59,030 nt of DNA from positions 1 through 59,030 of the IMG/VR virus record IMGVR_UViG_3300043775_003319. The stretch is one strand, 5' to 3'. Under the pieces are notes generated by a model. It worked only from the letters and a program-made list of their open reading frames with translations, ran no database searches and was not told the origin of the DNA. Positions within the stretch are counted from its first letter, which is position 1. Every line of letters starts with the position of its first letter. Source of the DNA: a virus. Position numbers and translations under genes: made by a program. This document shows, piece by piece, positions 5,256-14,656 of this stretch.

Positions 5256-5574
5256 GGGGGTGACAGGTTTTGACAGGTTACTAGTAAATAATGCAATCAG
5301 CCAGAGAGATAACTGTAAACTAAGATGAATATAATTAAATGGCAAAAACAATTCTCGTGTAGTGGCTCTAGGAGCAAACGCACAAATCGAAGCTAACATG
5401 AACAAAGTATTCTCTTTATTAGGAGAAGAAGTTGCTGTAGCAGCCTAAATTAAAGATTTCTCTGTTAGATTAAACAGAGTGGTGGAGTCGTCAACTGAGT
5501 TGATTACCTAAAAGCTGTATAAATTGTATTGTTGAACATGATTTTGGACAGGAGTTCGATTCTCCTCACCTCCA
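5256..5574 (+). ncRNA. ssrA: transfer-messenger RNA (tmRNA) with a long tag
   Basis: The 5' end GGGGGTG (5256-5262) pairs with the 3' arm CACCTCC (5567-5573), giving the 7-bp acceptor, followed by discriminator A. The 3' T-arm is AGGAG-TTCGATT-CTCCT, and the 5' side has the typical GGTTTTGACAGG. The tag frame starts at GCT 5365 after TAGTG, resembling the usual resume context, and ends at TAA 5446-5448. It encodes 27 residues, beginning ALGANAQIEA and ending EEVAVAA. The Ala-Ala end fits a ClpXP-type degradation tag. A stem beside the tag's stop (CTCTGTT/AACAGAG) and further pairings follow. CCA is not encoded. The RNA rescues stalled ribosomes. Confidence 0.93.
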
Positions 5575-5640
5575 CAAAATGTACAGTATTCTGTACAAAA
5601 TCGCACAATTTGTGTAAAATAACAAACAAGAGAAGAAGAA

Positions 5641-6036
5641 ATGGAAGTAAAAAAAGTAACTAAAAAACTAAGGGTATCTACTCCTGATGTAATAAAATAT
5701 CAGTTAATCACAGAAATTATGCTTTTTAAAAAAGAGCATCTTATTCCATCTGACTTAGATATACTTATATTACTGGTCATGTGGGGACCGATGGAACTTG
5801 TAGGATTTTGCATGAATGCTGCAAAACAATTGTATCCTGAAACAGCACCTGAAGATTTATCAGTTCGTTCGCAAAATGTGCGTAATAGAATTGTAAAATT
5901 AGAAAAAAGAAATATTGTTGTTAAATCTAAATCAGGTAGAAAAGTTATAAACTTAAATCCTGATATTAACATACAATCAAAAGGTAATATATTATTAGAC
6001 TATAACTATTTAGCAATTGAATCCAATAAAGCGTAA
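5641..6036 (+). CDS. probable winged-helix DNA-binding regulator, 131 aa
   Basis: Residues about 28-110 read as a helix-turn-helix/winged-helix domain: LIPSDLDILILLVMWG (first helices), then SQNVRNRIVKLEKRNIVVKS (recognition helix and start of the wing) and GRKVINLNP (wing strand). No catalytic residues are seen. It lies between the tmRNA and the IHF-like gene, and its end overlaps that gene by 20 nt. Similar small regulators sit next to HU/IHF genes in crAss-like phages as I recall them. It could control late transcription or recognise DNA for packaging; both are inference. Confidence 0.6.
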   Translation: MEVKKVTKKLRVSTPDVIKYQLITEIMLFKKEHLIPSDLDILILLVMWGPMELVGFCMNAAKQLYPETAPEDLSVRSQNVRNRIVKLEKRNIVVKSKSGRKVINLNPDINIQSKGNILLDYNYLAIESNKA

Positions 6037-6409
6037 AACAATAGTAGAAAAAACAGCGAATGATTTAGGTCTTCCTGTTCAAATCGTTGATGAAATAATA
6101 TCGTTTTATTACAAAACGGTTCAAAAAAAACTGTCTAATGCTAAACATCATTCTATTGCGGTTCCTAATCTGGGAACATTTGTAATAAAAAGAAAATCAT
6201 TAGAAGAAAAAATAAAAAAAAATATAGCGTTTGTACAAAAAATTGAAACAGACGTTGATATTTCAGTACAGACATATGAGTTGATCATTCAAAAACGAAA
6301 GGACATTGCAGGTTATGTGGAATTACTAGAGTTAATGAAATCAGAACAAGAACGAAAACAAGACGTTAAACTTAAAAAACAAGAATTTAAAAATGGCAAA
6401 TCCAATTAG
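6017..6409 (+). CDS. HU/IHF-like DNA-binding protein
   Basis: Histone-like DNA-bending family. The N-terminal KRKTIVEKTANDLGLPVQIV resembles the helical dimerisation part of HU/IHF. IAVPNLGTFVIKRKS at about residues 49-63 matches the conserved HU signature (G-x-F in the strand before the DNA-binding arm). The family is usually 90-100 residues; here a Lys-rich helical extension follows (130 in total). The only start I can find is TTG at 6017, inside the upstream gene, an uncommon start that would couple translation. Likely roles are DNA compaction, packaging or promoter bending. Confidence 0.75.
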   Translation: MNPIKRKTIVEKTANDLGLPVQIVDEIISFYYKTVQKKLSNAKHHSIAVPNLGTFVIKRKSLEEKIKKNIAFVQKIETDVDISVQTYELIIQKRKDIAGYVELLELMKSEQERKQDVKLKKQEFKNGKSN

Positions 6410-6701
6410 AATATGGAAAAACCGTGGTCTTATTATGGAAGGTATTAAAAATAATATGTTCAAGACTGCGCACGTTGAAAATATTGCATTTTTTAGAAAT
6501 GAAATATGTAAAAGTTGTGAATTTTTAGATACAAAAGGTAATGCATGCGCTGTACCAGGCACACAACCTTGTTGTTCGGAATGTGGATGCTCATTAGGAT
6601 TTAAAACAAGATCTCTTGCATCTGAATGTCCTAAAGGATTTTGGAAAGCAGAACTTACAGAAGCAGAAGAACAAGAACTTTTAAAACAAATAAATAAATA
6701 A
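6393..6701 (+). CDS. Cys-rich, probably zinc-binding protein, 102 aa
   Basis: The ATG at 6393 overlaps the previous gene by 17 nt. Residues about 46-85 hold nine Cys: CKSC, then NACAVPG, QPCCSECGCS and ECPKGFW. This is the spacing of two structural zinc sites. I know the same 'PCCSECGCSL-KTRSL' pattern from small proteins of many Bacteroidota phages, none with an established role. Binding to nucleic acid or to a virion protein is possible. Confidence 0.7.
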   Translation: MANPIRIWKNRGLIMEGIKNNMFKTAHVENIAFFRNEICKSCEFLDTKGNACAVPGTQPCCSECGCSLGFKTRSLASECPKGFWKAELTEAEEQELLKQINK

Positions 6702-6703
6702 TT

Positions 6704-7549
6704 ATGGCAATAGTATTTGAAGCAGCAACACATTCTTACGTTTCAATAGATCCGCAAGACAATACAAAATGGAAATCAGTAACAACCTTGTTAAGCGGAT
6801 TAAAGCAACCATTTGATTCTGAGGCTATTGCATTAAAATGTTCTAAAAATACACGTAAAGACAACAAGTGGAAAGGGATGACTCCTGAAGAAATTCAAAA
6901 AGCTTGGAAACGTGAATCAGATAGAGCATGTGCACTAGGCAACTGGTATCACGACCAACGTGAACAAGATATTGTAGGTTGTGAGACAATGGTTAGACAC
7001 GATAGCGAACTACCTGTAATTAAACCTTTGTTAGATAATAATGGTAAAAAATTAGCACCATTGCAAAAACTTATTAATGGAATATATCCAGAACACATGG
7101 TGTACTTAAAATCAGCTGGGATATGTGGTCAATCTGATTTAGTAGAAGTAGTAGATAATACTATTCATATAACTGATTATAAGACTAATAAAAAAATTGA
7201 TAAGACCTCTTTTGTAAACTGGGAAGGAATTTCTAAAAAAATGTTAGGTCCTGTTTCACACTTAGATGATTGTAATTTAAACCATTATAACTTACAACTC
7301 AGTATTTATATGTATATTATACTGAAGCATAATCCTAATTTAAAAGCAGGTAAGTTAATTATTCATCATATTACGTTTGAAGAAGAAGAAAAAAAAGATG
7401 AATACGGTTATCCAATTTTAAAAGTATCAGCTGAAGGTGAGCCAATTATTCGCAATATTGAAGTGCATGAACTTCCTTATCTTAAACAAGAGGTGATTGA
7501 TATACTTAACTGGTACAAGGATAATCCAAATGCTATAACTAAAAAATAA
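6704..7549 (+). CDS. PD-(D/E)XK nuclease, RecB/Cas4-like
   Basis: Predicted DNA exonuclease or endonuclease of the PD-(D/E)XK superfamily. Elements in order: an N-terminal domain with TTLLSGLKQPFD, LGNWYHDQRE at about residue 79-88 (conserved His-Glu helix), ICGQSDLVEV at about 140-149 (motif with catalytic Asp), DYKTNKK at about 158-164 (D-x-K) and YNLQLSIYMYIL at about 193-205 (the QxxxY helix of the RecB/Cas4/lambda-exonuclease group). At 281 residues it is a normal single-domain length. It may act in DNA processing, recombination or end trimming at packaging. Confidence 0.82.
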   Translation: MAIVFEAATHSYVSIDPQDNTKWKSVTTLLSGLKQPFDSEAIALKCSKNTRKDNKWKGMTPEEIQKAWKRESDRACALGNWYHDQREQDIVGCETMVRHDSELPVIKPLLDNNGKKLAPLQKLINGIYPEHMVYLKSAGICGQSDLVEVVDNTIHITDYKTNKKIDKTSFVNWEGISKKMLGPVSHLDDCNLNHYNLQLSIYMYIILKHNPNLKAGKLIIHHITFEEEEKKDEYGYPILKVSAEGEPIIRNIEVHELPYLKQEVIDILNWYKDNPNAITKK

Positions 7550-7554
7550 AAAAA

Positions 7555-8067
7555 ATGGTAAGACTATTTGATATTCAGAACGGAACAGTTGTCCCAAGTG
7601 AACATTGTTATGTATTGCGAGATTTAAAAATGATAATTGACGCCTACCCAGATGATTATCAAAATGTATTTGCGTATTTATTTTATATGACTTGTCCAAA
7701 CCCTGATATGAATCCTTATTTTGATACGCAAGAACATGAAAAAGAAGAACTTATACTTTCGCAGCTTAATGTCAATTTTAGTACTGAAGATGATCTTATC
7801 GTTGATGCTCTCAAACTTTGTAGCAAATTGTATGAGACCCCTACGTTTCGTGCGTACATGGGTATTAAAAGTATGCTGGATCGTCTCGGAAGGTATATGG
7901 AGACTACTCCAATCGAACACGGTAGGGATGGTAATATTAATTCTATGGTTAATGCTGCAGCAAAGTTTGAGCAGATTAGAATATCGTTTAAAGGTGCGTA
8001 CAAAGACCTCATGGAAGAACAAAAAGGTTCTGCAAGAGGAGGAAGTCAAATAGCATATGATCAATAA
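7555..8067 (+). CDS. hypothetical protein before terminase, 170 aa
   Basis: Mainly helical, no enzyme motif. It opens with a strand pair (MVRLFDIQNGTVVPSE), followed by a helix containing YPDDYQNVFAYLFYMTC and a C-terminal half with KSMLDRLGRYMET and KGAYKDLMEEQKGSARGG. The last part, with a basic Gly-rich tail, could contact DNA or terminase. The position two genes upstream of the large terminase makes it a candidate small terminase or packaging accessory, but no DNA-binding fold is visible. Confidence 0.55.
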   Translation: MVRLFDIQNGTVVPSEHCYVLRDLKMIIDAYPDDYQNVFAYLFYMTCPNPDMNPYFDTQEHEKEELILSQLNVNFSTEDDLIVDALKLCSKLYETPTFRAYMGIKSMLDRLGRYMETTPIEHGRDGNINSMVNAAAKFEQIRISFKGAYKDLMEEQKGSARGGSQIAYDQ

Positions 8068-8071
8068 TATT

Positions 8072-8254
8072 ATGAAAGACAACGCTTTATACAATTGGAT
8101 GTTTCATTATAATCATCATACAGGTTTATGGAGTGCTTTTCATAGAGATGATCATAGTGCTTATTGGAATGGTACTATAAATGAACATGATGTTTATAAA
8201 CATACAGACGTTACAGAACTTATAAAAATTCTTAATACTTTTAAATGTATATAA
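8072..8254 (+). CDS. small hypothetical protein, 60 aa
   Basis: I use the ATG at 8072, five bases after the upstream stop; an in-frame ATG at 8057 overlaps that gene and would add five residues. The product is rich in His, Tyr and Trp (NWMFHYNHHTGLWSAFHRD), suggesting a small folded domain, and the end overlaps the terminase start by 10 nt. Function unknown. Confidence 0.5.
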   Translation: MKDNALYNWMFHYNHHTGLWSAFHRDDHSAYWNGTINEHDVYKHTDVTELIKILNTFKCI

Positions 8255-10446
8255 ATGTACCAACATACGACTACGCGACTGACGCATGGTCAATAACAGA
8301 TTTTGAAACAAGAGAAGATTTTGTAAAATTTATGTGGTCTGTGTTTAAAAAACCAGGTGAATATGAATTTGATGAATGTTCTCAGAAATTTAATGAACAA
8401 GCAATATTATTTAACAAAAATAATAAAGTTTATTGTTATGCACCAATGCGTTCTAAAGATTATGTAGCATATTGGGATGATCAAAAAGCAAAATGCAGAA
8501 ATGGTGTTATCTATAAAAATGGTAGCAAAACTTGGTATTTAACCAGAGAATACTACATGTGGTTAAATTTTTTACCAATCTACGATAAAGAAGAAGCACG
8601 ATTTGGATTTGCTAAAGTCAGAGATGCCCAGTATCATATGGCATTATATGAAGAACTTGGAAGACATTCATACAAACATGCTGTCGTATTAAAGAAACGT
8701 CAGATTGCATCCAGTTATTACCATGGTGCAAAAATGATAAATTACTTCTGGTTTGAAGAAGGATCTGTAAGTAAAATGGCAGGTTCGCTAAAAGATTATA
8801 TTAGTGAAAAAGGTACATGGCGTTTTCTTGAAGAATATAGAAACTTTCTTAATACATATACTGCATGGTACAGACCATGTACTCCGGATAAAGTTCTTAA
8901 CTGGGAACAAAAGATTGAAATCACTCAAGGTGGTAAAAAACGTGATATTGGACTAAAGTCTGTTATCTTTGGATTAGTACTTGATAAAGACCCTACTAAT
9001 GGCGTTGGGGGACCATGTACATTATTTTATCATGAAGAAGCAGGTATTGCTCCTAAGATGAATACTACAATGGAATATTTATTACCTGCAATGAAATCGG
9101 GTATGGTGTATACTGGGCAGTTTATTGCTGCTGGTTCTGTGGGAGATCTTACGCAATGCGAGCCTTTACGCGAAATGTTATTGAACCCTGATAGTAAAGA
9201 CATACTTGCTGTTGAAACAGATTTGTTAAACGACAAAGGTGAAATTGCACAATGTGGATTGTTTATTCCAGAACAGTGGTCGATGCTTCCATGCATAGAT
9301 GAATATGGAAATTCTCAGGTAGAAAAAGCAATTGAAATGATTCTTGAAGAAAGATTAGACTGGAAAAAGAAATTAAAACCAGATGACTATCAACTTCGTA
9401 TTTCTCAGAAACCTATTAACATTGAAGAAGCGTTTGCACATAGAACTAAATCTGTATTTCCACTTCATTTAGTTACACAACAATTAAGAAGAATTGAAGA
9501 AGGAGAATACTATAAAGAATTTTTAGAATTAAATCGTGACGAAACTGGTAAGATAGTTGCAAAAGAGTCTAAAAAAATTCCAATATCAGAATTTCCTATA
9601 TCACCAAAAACTCAAGATAAAGAAGGAGTTTTAGTAGTGTGGGAAAGACCTATTAAAGATCCTGGTTTTGGAATATATTACGCGTCTGTCGATCCTGTTG
9701 CTGAAGGAAAAACAAACACTTCTGATTCATTGTGTTCAATATACATATATAAAACATCTCAAGAAATAACAACACACAAGGCGGATGGCACAATTGAATC
9801 TACAATTGAACGTGATAGAATTGTTGCAGCATGGTGTGGAAGATTCGATGACTTAAATAAAACGCACGAGAGGCTCGAACTCATCATTGAATGGTATAAT
9901 GCTTGGACAATATGTGAAAACAACGTCAGCGCCTTTATTCAGCACATGATTGCGCGTAGAAAACAAAAGTACTTAGTGCCAAAAACACAAATCATGTTTT
10001 TAAAAGAAATACAAGCAAACATGAATGTGTTTCAAGAGTATGGTTGGAAAAACGTAGGGACAATGTTTAAAGTAAATATCATTCCGTATGGTAAACAATT
10101 TCTTGAAGAAGAACTGGATCATGAAACTAAAACAGACGGTACAATTGTAAAAACTACATATGGTGTTGAAAGAATACCTGATGTAATGTTGCTTAAAGAA
10201 ATGGCTGCATATCGCGATGGATTGAATGTCGATAGAATTGTATCATTCTGTGCATTAGTTGCATTTGCAAAAGTACAAGAATCAAATAGAGGTTATACAA
10301 AACGTGTTGAAAGAGAAGAGGGTTATTTGGATAAATCAAATAAAAATGTTAAATTGAGAGTGAGTCCTTTTCGACATTATGGTGCTACTCAATCAAGTAA
10401 CTCTACAATGCAACGATCAAGAAATCCTTTTAAAAATTTAAAGTAA
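8245..10446 (+). CDS. terminase large subunit
   Basis: Packaging motor: ATPase plus nuclease, acting at the portal. The ATPase domain has a divergent Walker-A-like KKRQIASSYYHGA at about residues 149-161 and a Walker B with catalytic Glu, LFYHEEAG, at about 260-267. The nuclease domain has YYASVDPVAEGKTNTSDS at about 477-494 (first acidic residue) and further acidic residues towards the end. At 733 residues it is at the long end for the family and similar to large terminases of crAss-like phages as I recall them. The N-terminal 110 residues are an extra domain. The portal gene follows after 30 nt. Confidence 0.88.
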   Translation: MYINVPTYDYATDAWSITDFETREDFVKFMWSVFKKPGEYEFDECSQKFNEQAILFNKNNKVYCYAPMRSKDYVAYWDDQKAKCRNGVIYKNGSKTWYLTREYYMWLNFLPIYDKEEARFGFAKVRDAQYHMALYEELGRHSYKHAVVLKKRQIASSYYHGAKMINYFWFEEGSVSKMAGSLKDYISEKGTWRFLEEYRNFLNTYTAWYRPCTPDKVLNWEQKIEITQGGKKRDIGLKSVIFGLVLDKDPTNGVGGPCTLFYHEEAGIAPKMNTTMEYLLPAMKSGMVYTGQFIAAGSVGDLTQCEPLREMLLNPDSKDILAVETDLLNDKGEIAQCGLFIPEQWSMLPCIDEYGNSQVEKAIEMILEERLDWKKKLKPDDYQLRISQKPINIEEAFAHRTKSVFPLHLVTQQLRRIEEGEYYKEFLELNRDETGKIVAKESKKIPISEFPISPKTQDKEGVLVVWERPIKDPGFGIYYASVDPVAEGKTNTSDSLCSIYIYKTSQEITTHKADGTIESTIERDRIVAAWCGRFDDLNKTHERLELIIEWYNAWTICENNVSAFIQHMIARRKQKYLVPKTQIMFLKEIQANMNVFQEYGWKNVGTMFKVNIIPYGKQFLEEELDHETKTDGTIVKTTYGVERIPDVMLLKEMAAYRDGLNVDRIVSFCALVAFAKVQESNRGYTKRVEREEGYLDKSNKNVKLRVSPFRHYGATQSSNSTMQRSRNPFKNLK

Positions 10447-10476
10447 AATATATAACTTCGTCAAAATATATAAATT

Positions 10477-13224
10477 ATGCCAAAAATATATAATGCATTA
10501 CAGTTAAAAGCTGGTGCAAAATCAGAATATAACAGAATGGGTACAATCACCCAACCTGTTCAATTTTTGTTAACAAAAGACAAAGATGAGACATGGGGTG
10601 CATGGAACATGGACTGGCATGAAATGCAAGGTTTAAAACAAATTAGACGTAACGCAAGACGCCTAATGAAAAACTATAAACTTGCAAATGGTATAATTGA
10701 CAAATCTGATTATATTGTTGAAGAAGATAACGAAATGTCAAATTTAATTGACACTCTTACAAAAGAAGACGAATCTGCGTTTGAGTTAAAGTTTTTTCCA
10801 ATTATACCTAACGTTATTAATGTACTCACAGGTGAATTTGCAAAGCGTAATGATAGAATTACGTATCGTGCTGTAGATGATGCTTCTTTTAATGAGATGG
10901 CAGAAATGAAAAGAAGCATGATTGAAGAAACACTTGTTAGTTATGGTGAGCAAAAAATGCAAGAAACCATTGCTCAAATGGGATTAGATTTGGAAGATCC
11001 AGAGCAATCACAACAAGCGCAACAAATGATGTCGCCTGAAAATGTAAAATCATTACCTGAAATAGAACAGTTCTTCAAAAAAGATTATCGTTCAATGATT
11101 GAACAATGGGCAACACATCAGCATGAAGTTGATAGTGAACGCTTTACAATGAAAGAACTTGAAAATCTTGCATTTAAAGACATGCTTATTGCAGACAGAG
11201 AGTTTTGGCATTTTAACATGCGCGAAGACGATTACGAACTTGAGCTGTGGAATCCATTATTAACCTTTTATCACAAGTCGCCAGAAGCAAGATATATTTC
11301 ACAATCCAACTGGGCAGGTCGTATGGACCTTATGACTATTTCTGACATCATTGATAAGTATGGTTACATGATGAATGAAGAACAGCTTGCAGCACTTGAA
11401 GTAATTTATCCGGTAAAATCAGCAGGATACATGCTTCCAGGCGTACAAAACGATGGTTCATTTTACGATGCAACACGTTCGCATGAATGGAATGTGGAAG
11501 GACCTTCTTTAGGAATGCGTCAGTTTATCGCACATAGAGATGCAATATTAAACACAGGAGATGATATTATTTATAGAATTTTAAACGAGTCTGAAGACTT
11601 AATGGATTTTAGTAATTATTCTTTATTGCGTGTAACAACTGTTTATTGGAAATCTCAACGTATGGTAGGACATCTTACAAGATTAGATGAAGAAGGAATA
11701 CCAATGGAAATGATTGTAGATGAAAACTATAAAGTTACTAGCAAACCTTTATATGACAACACTGTACTTAAAAACAAAACAAAAGACAATTTATTATATG
11801 GAGAACATATTGATTGGATATGGATCAATCAAACGTGGGGTGGTATTAAAATTGGACCAAATAGACCGTCATTCTATGGTAATAACGACAGCACTGGATT
11901 TTCTCCAATATATCTCAATGTTAAACCTGTAAGATTTCAGTTTAAAGGAGACTTTACATTATATGGTTGCAAGTTACCGGTAGAAGGTGCTGTGTTTACA
12001 GATAGAAATACTAAATCAAGATCTCTTATTGATAAAATGAAACCTTATCAAATAGGATATAATTTGGTTAACAATCAGATTGCAGATATTCTTGTAGACG
12101 AATTAGGTACAGTTATTATGTTGGATCAGAATGCTTTACCACGTCACTCAATGGGTGAAGATTGGGGTAAAAACAATTTGGCAAATGCATATGTTGCAAT
12201 GAAGAATTTTCAAATGTTACCATTAGATACTTCTATTACCAATACAGAAAATGCTTTAAACTTTCAACATTATCAAGTATTAAACCTTGAACAAACACAA
12301 AGGTTGTTATCTCGTATTCAACTTTCTACATATTTTAAAAATCAAGCATTTGAAGCAATTGGTATTACACCTCAACGTCTTGGCGGAGCAACTTCTCAAG
12401 AAACAGCAACAGGTGTAACACAAGCACTAAATGCTTCTTACTCGCAAACAGAAATGTATTTTGTACAACACTCAGAATACTTAATGCCTCGTGTACATCA
12501 AATGCGCACAGATCTTGCGCAATACTATCATAGTAATAAACCAAGTATTAGATTGCAGTACATGACAGGCATGGATGAAAAAGTAAATTTTGAAATCAAT
12601 GGTACTGAATTGTTGTCGCGAGAATTAAACGTGTTTACTTCTACAAAAGTAAATCAACGTATGATTACTGAACAAATCAGACAACTTGCATTATCTAATA
12701 ATACAGCAGGAGCTTCTATATTTGATCTTGGTAATATTATTAAAGCAGACTCAATGGCTGAAATTACACATACTCTTAAAGCAATTGAAGAAAAGGTTAA
12801 TGCACAACGTGAGCAAGAACAACAATCTCAACAACAAATGGTTGAAATGCAACAACAAGCTGAAACTGAAAGACAAGATAAAAAACTTGCTTTTGAAGCT
12901 GAACAAAATCAATTAGATCGTGATAATAGTTTACGCGAAGCTGAAATACGTTCTGCAGGATATACAGGTATGCAAGACATGAATGAAAACAAACAATCAG
13001 ATTACATTGACACTTTAAAGTATCTTGATGAAAAGAATGCTCGTAATGAAAACATGTCTTTACAACGCGATAAAGAAATTAACCAACAAGTAAGCGAACA
13101 ACGTAAAGCTAATTTACAGCAACAAGAAATTCAGTCTCGTGAGCGAATTGCTGACAAACAAGTGCAGATTGCAGCAATGAATAAGAACAGATATGATCAA
13201 AAAAGCACACCTAAGAAGAAGTAA
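10477..13224 (+). CDS. portal protein
   Basis: Dodecameric head-vertex ring through which DNA enters. The identification rests on position directly after terminase, length (915 residues, the range of large podoviral portals), and layout: residues 30-770 are mixed alpha/beta with FFPIIPNVINVLTGEFAKR at about 105-123, typical of the portal clip/stem entry, and NDGSFYDATR and ITPQRLGGATSQETATGV further on. From about 775 to 915 it is a long Gln/Glu-rich helix (QQSQQQMVEMQQQAE) that could form an internal barrel as in P22. No other family fits better. Confidence 0.8.
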   Translation: MPKIYNALQLKAGAKSEYNRMGTITQPVQFLLTKDKDETWGAWNMDWHEMQGLKQIRRNARRLMKNYKLANGIIDKSDYIVEEDNEMSNLIDTLTKEDESAFELKFFPIIPNVINVLTGEFAKRNDRITYRAVDDASFNEMAEMKRSMIEETLVSYGEQKMQETIAQMGLDLEDPEQSQQAQQMMSPENVKSLPEIEQFFKKDYRSMIEQWATHQHEVDSERFTMKELENLAFKDMLIADREFWHFNMREDDYELELWNPLLTFYHKSPEARYISQSNWAGRMDLMTISDIIDKYGYMMNEEQLAALEVIYPVKSAGYMLPGVQNDGSFYDATRSHEWNVEGPSLGMRQFIAHRDAILNTGDDIIYRILNESEDLMDFSNYSLLRVTTVYWKSQRMVGHLTRLDEEGIPMEMIVDENYKVTSKPLYDNTVLKNKTKDNLLYGEHIDWIWINQTWGGIKIGPNRPSFYGNNDSTGFSPIYLNVKPVRFQFKGDFTLYGCKLPVEGAVFTDRNTKSRSLIDKMKPYQIGYNLVNNQIADILVDELGTVIMLDQNALPRHSMGEDWGKNNLANAYVAMKNFQMLPLDTSITNTENALNFQHYQVLNLEQTQRLLSRIQLSTYFKNQAFEAIGITPQRLGGATSQETATGVTQALNASYSQTEMYFVQHSEYLMPRVHQMRTDLAQYYHSNKPSIRLQYMTGMDEKVNFEINGTELLSRELNVFTSTKVNQRMITEQIRQLALSNNTAGASIFDLGNIIKADSMAEITHTLKAIEEKVNAQREQEQQSQQQMVEMQQQAETERQDKKLAFEAEQNQLDRDNSLREAEIRSAGYTGMQDMNENKQSDYIDTLKYLDEKNARNENMSLQRDKEINQQVSEQRKANLQQQEIQSRERIADKQVQIAAMNKNRYDQKSTPKKK

Positions 13225-13347
13225 ATTAGATTATAGCGTTATAGTCGAAAAAAGTTAAAATTATTATTTCGTAATTATAAATCTTTAAGATTTATTTACG
13301 TAGATTATATATGAAGAAGAAATAGAAAATAACTAACACTTTAAAAC

Positions 13348-14613
13348 ATGACAAAAGACACTGCCAACGATCCGACTGTTGATAATGTAAGTATTGACAA
13401 CATTGATGATTTTTTACCGATGCCTGGTGCAGACAGTATTGTAACATCAGAAGAAGATGACAATGGTTCAAAACCTAATATGTTTTCTTCTAATAACAAA
13501 CCTGTTAACATGGATTTTTTAGATGAAGATCCTGCTAAAAGAAAAAATGAAAATGAAGATGAAGACACGATTAGTGCTATTGCTGAGTTAGATACAGCAT
13601 TAGAATCAGGTGATGATGATGATGATTTAAAATCAAAACCTGGAAGAAAAAAAACTGATAAAAGCGGATTAGTTGATTTCTTGAAAAAAAGAATTGAAGG
13701 TAATGAGATGTTTGCGTTTGATGACTATGATGACACAAAACAATCATTAGATGAGTATCTTGGAAGTCTTTCTGAGAAAGATGTTGAAGATTTATGGAAA
13801 GCAAATGTTGACAACATGAAAAATGAAGTTGCAGCTGCAACACCAAAAGAGTTCTTTGAAAGCTTACCTGAAGAATTACAATATGCTGCAGAGTATGTTG
13901 CAAAAGGAGGACAAGATTTAAAAGGATTATTTAGAGCACTTGCACAAGTTGAAGAAGTTAGAACATTGGATCCACGTCAACCTGAGCACCAAGAAATGAT
14001 TGTTAGACAATATTTGCAAGCATCAGGATTTGGTAATGGTGATCAAGAATTAATTGAAGATCAGATTCAAGAATGGTTTGATAATGGTAATTTGCAAAAG
14101 AAAGCTTTACAGTTTCAACCTAAATTGAATGATATGCAAGAAGAAGTTGTACAAGCAAAACTTGCACAACAAGAATCATTTAAACAAGAACAACAGGCAA
14201 AAAAAGAAGCATATATGCAAAACATATATGAAACTTTAAAACCTGCAGAATTAAATGGTATAAAAATAGATAACAAAAGACAAAAAATGTTGTGGGATGA
14301 ACTTACAACAGTTAAATATGAAAGTCTTACTGGTAGACCTACTAATTTACTTGGTAAGTTGTTAGAAGATTATCAGTTTGGTCAAAAACCTAGATATGAT
14401 TTAATTGCTGAAACATTATGGTTACTTTCTGATCCAGACGATTATAAAGAAAGCATTAGAAAACAAGCAAAAAATGAAGTGGTTCAAGACACAGTGAAAA
14501 AATTAAAAACAGAAGAAGCACGTAAATTGTCTTCATATGTTAAAGAAGAAGTTGAAGAAAAAACACCTTCAAAAAAATTGAGTAAACCTCAAAATATATT
14601 TAGTAGACGCTAA
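13348..14613 (+). CDS. probable scaffolding protein, 421 aa
   Basis: Lies between portal and capsid, the usual scaffold position. It is strongly acidic, with disordered Asp/Glu/Ser-rich residues 1-90 (including five Asp in a GAT repeat at about 92-96) and helical Lys/Glu/Gln segments at 240-300 (VVQAKLAQQESFKQEQQAK), and a basic C-terminus ending KPQNIFSRR. A basic end that contacts the capsid is typical of scaffolds. There is no protease triad and no Cys. The 123-nt leader contains the stem ATAAATC-TTTAA-GATTTAT (13278-13296). Confidence 0.65.
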   Translation: MTKDTANDPTVDNVSIDNIDDFLPMPGADSIVTSEEDDNGSKPNMFSSNNKPVNMDFLDEDPAKRKNENEDEDTISAIAELDTALESGDDDDDLKSKPGRKKTDKSGLVDFLKKRIEGNEMFAFDDYDDTKQSLDEYLGSLSEKDVEDLWKANVDNMKNEVAAATPKEFFESLPEELQYAAEYVAKGGQDLKGLFRALAQVEEVRTLDPRQPEHQEMIVRQYLQASGFGNGDQELIEDQIQEWFDNGNLQKKALQFQPKLNDMQEEVVQAKLAQQESFKQEQQAKKEAYMQNIYETLKPAELNGIKIDNKRQKMLWDELTTVKYESLTGRPTNLLGKLLEDYQFGQKPRYDLIAETLWLLSDPDDYKESIRKQAKNEVVQDTVKKLKTEEARKLSSYVKEEVEEKTPSKKLSKPQNIFSRR

Positions 14614-14627
14614 TTAATAACAAACAA

Positions 14628-14640
14628 TATTAACCTTAAT
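14628..14640 (+). promoter_or_regulatory. TATTAACCTTAAT leader box before the capsid gene
   Basis: TATTAACCTTAAT lies 17-29 nt upstream of the capsid ATG. A near copy (TATTAACCTAAAT) precedes the 544-aa structural gene at 18835-18847, and a looser one (TATAACCAACTTAATTAA) precedes 16518. All three precede genes expected to be highly expressed. It could be a promoter or a translation enhancer. Confidence 0.4.
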
Positions 14641-14656
14641 TTAATTTAATTACACA

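Noticed and set aside
13600-13626. GAT microsatellite in the scaffold gene as a functional repeat
   Set aside because: It encodes a short Asp run in a disordered acidic region and needs no separate explanation.
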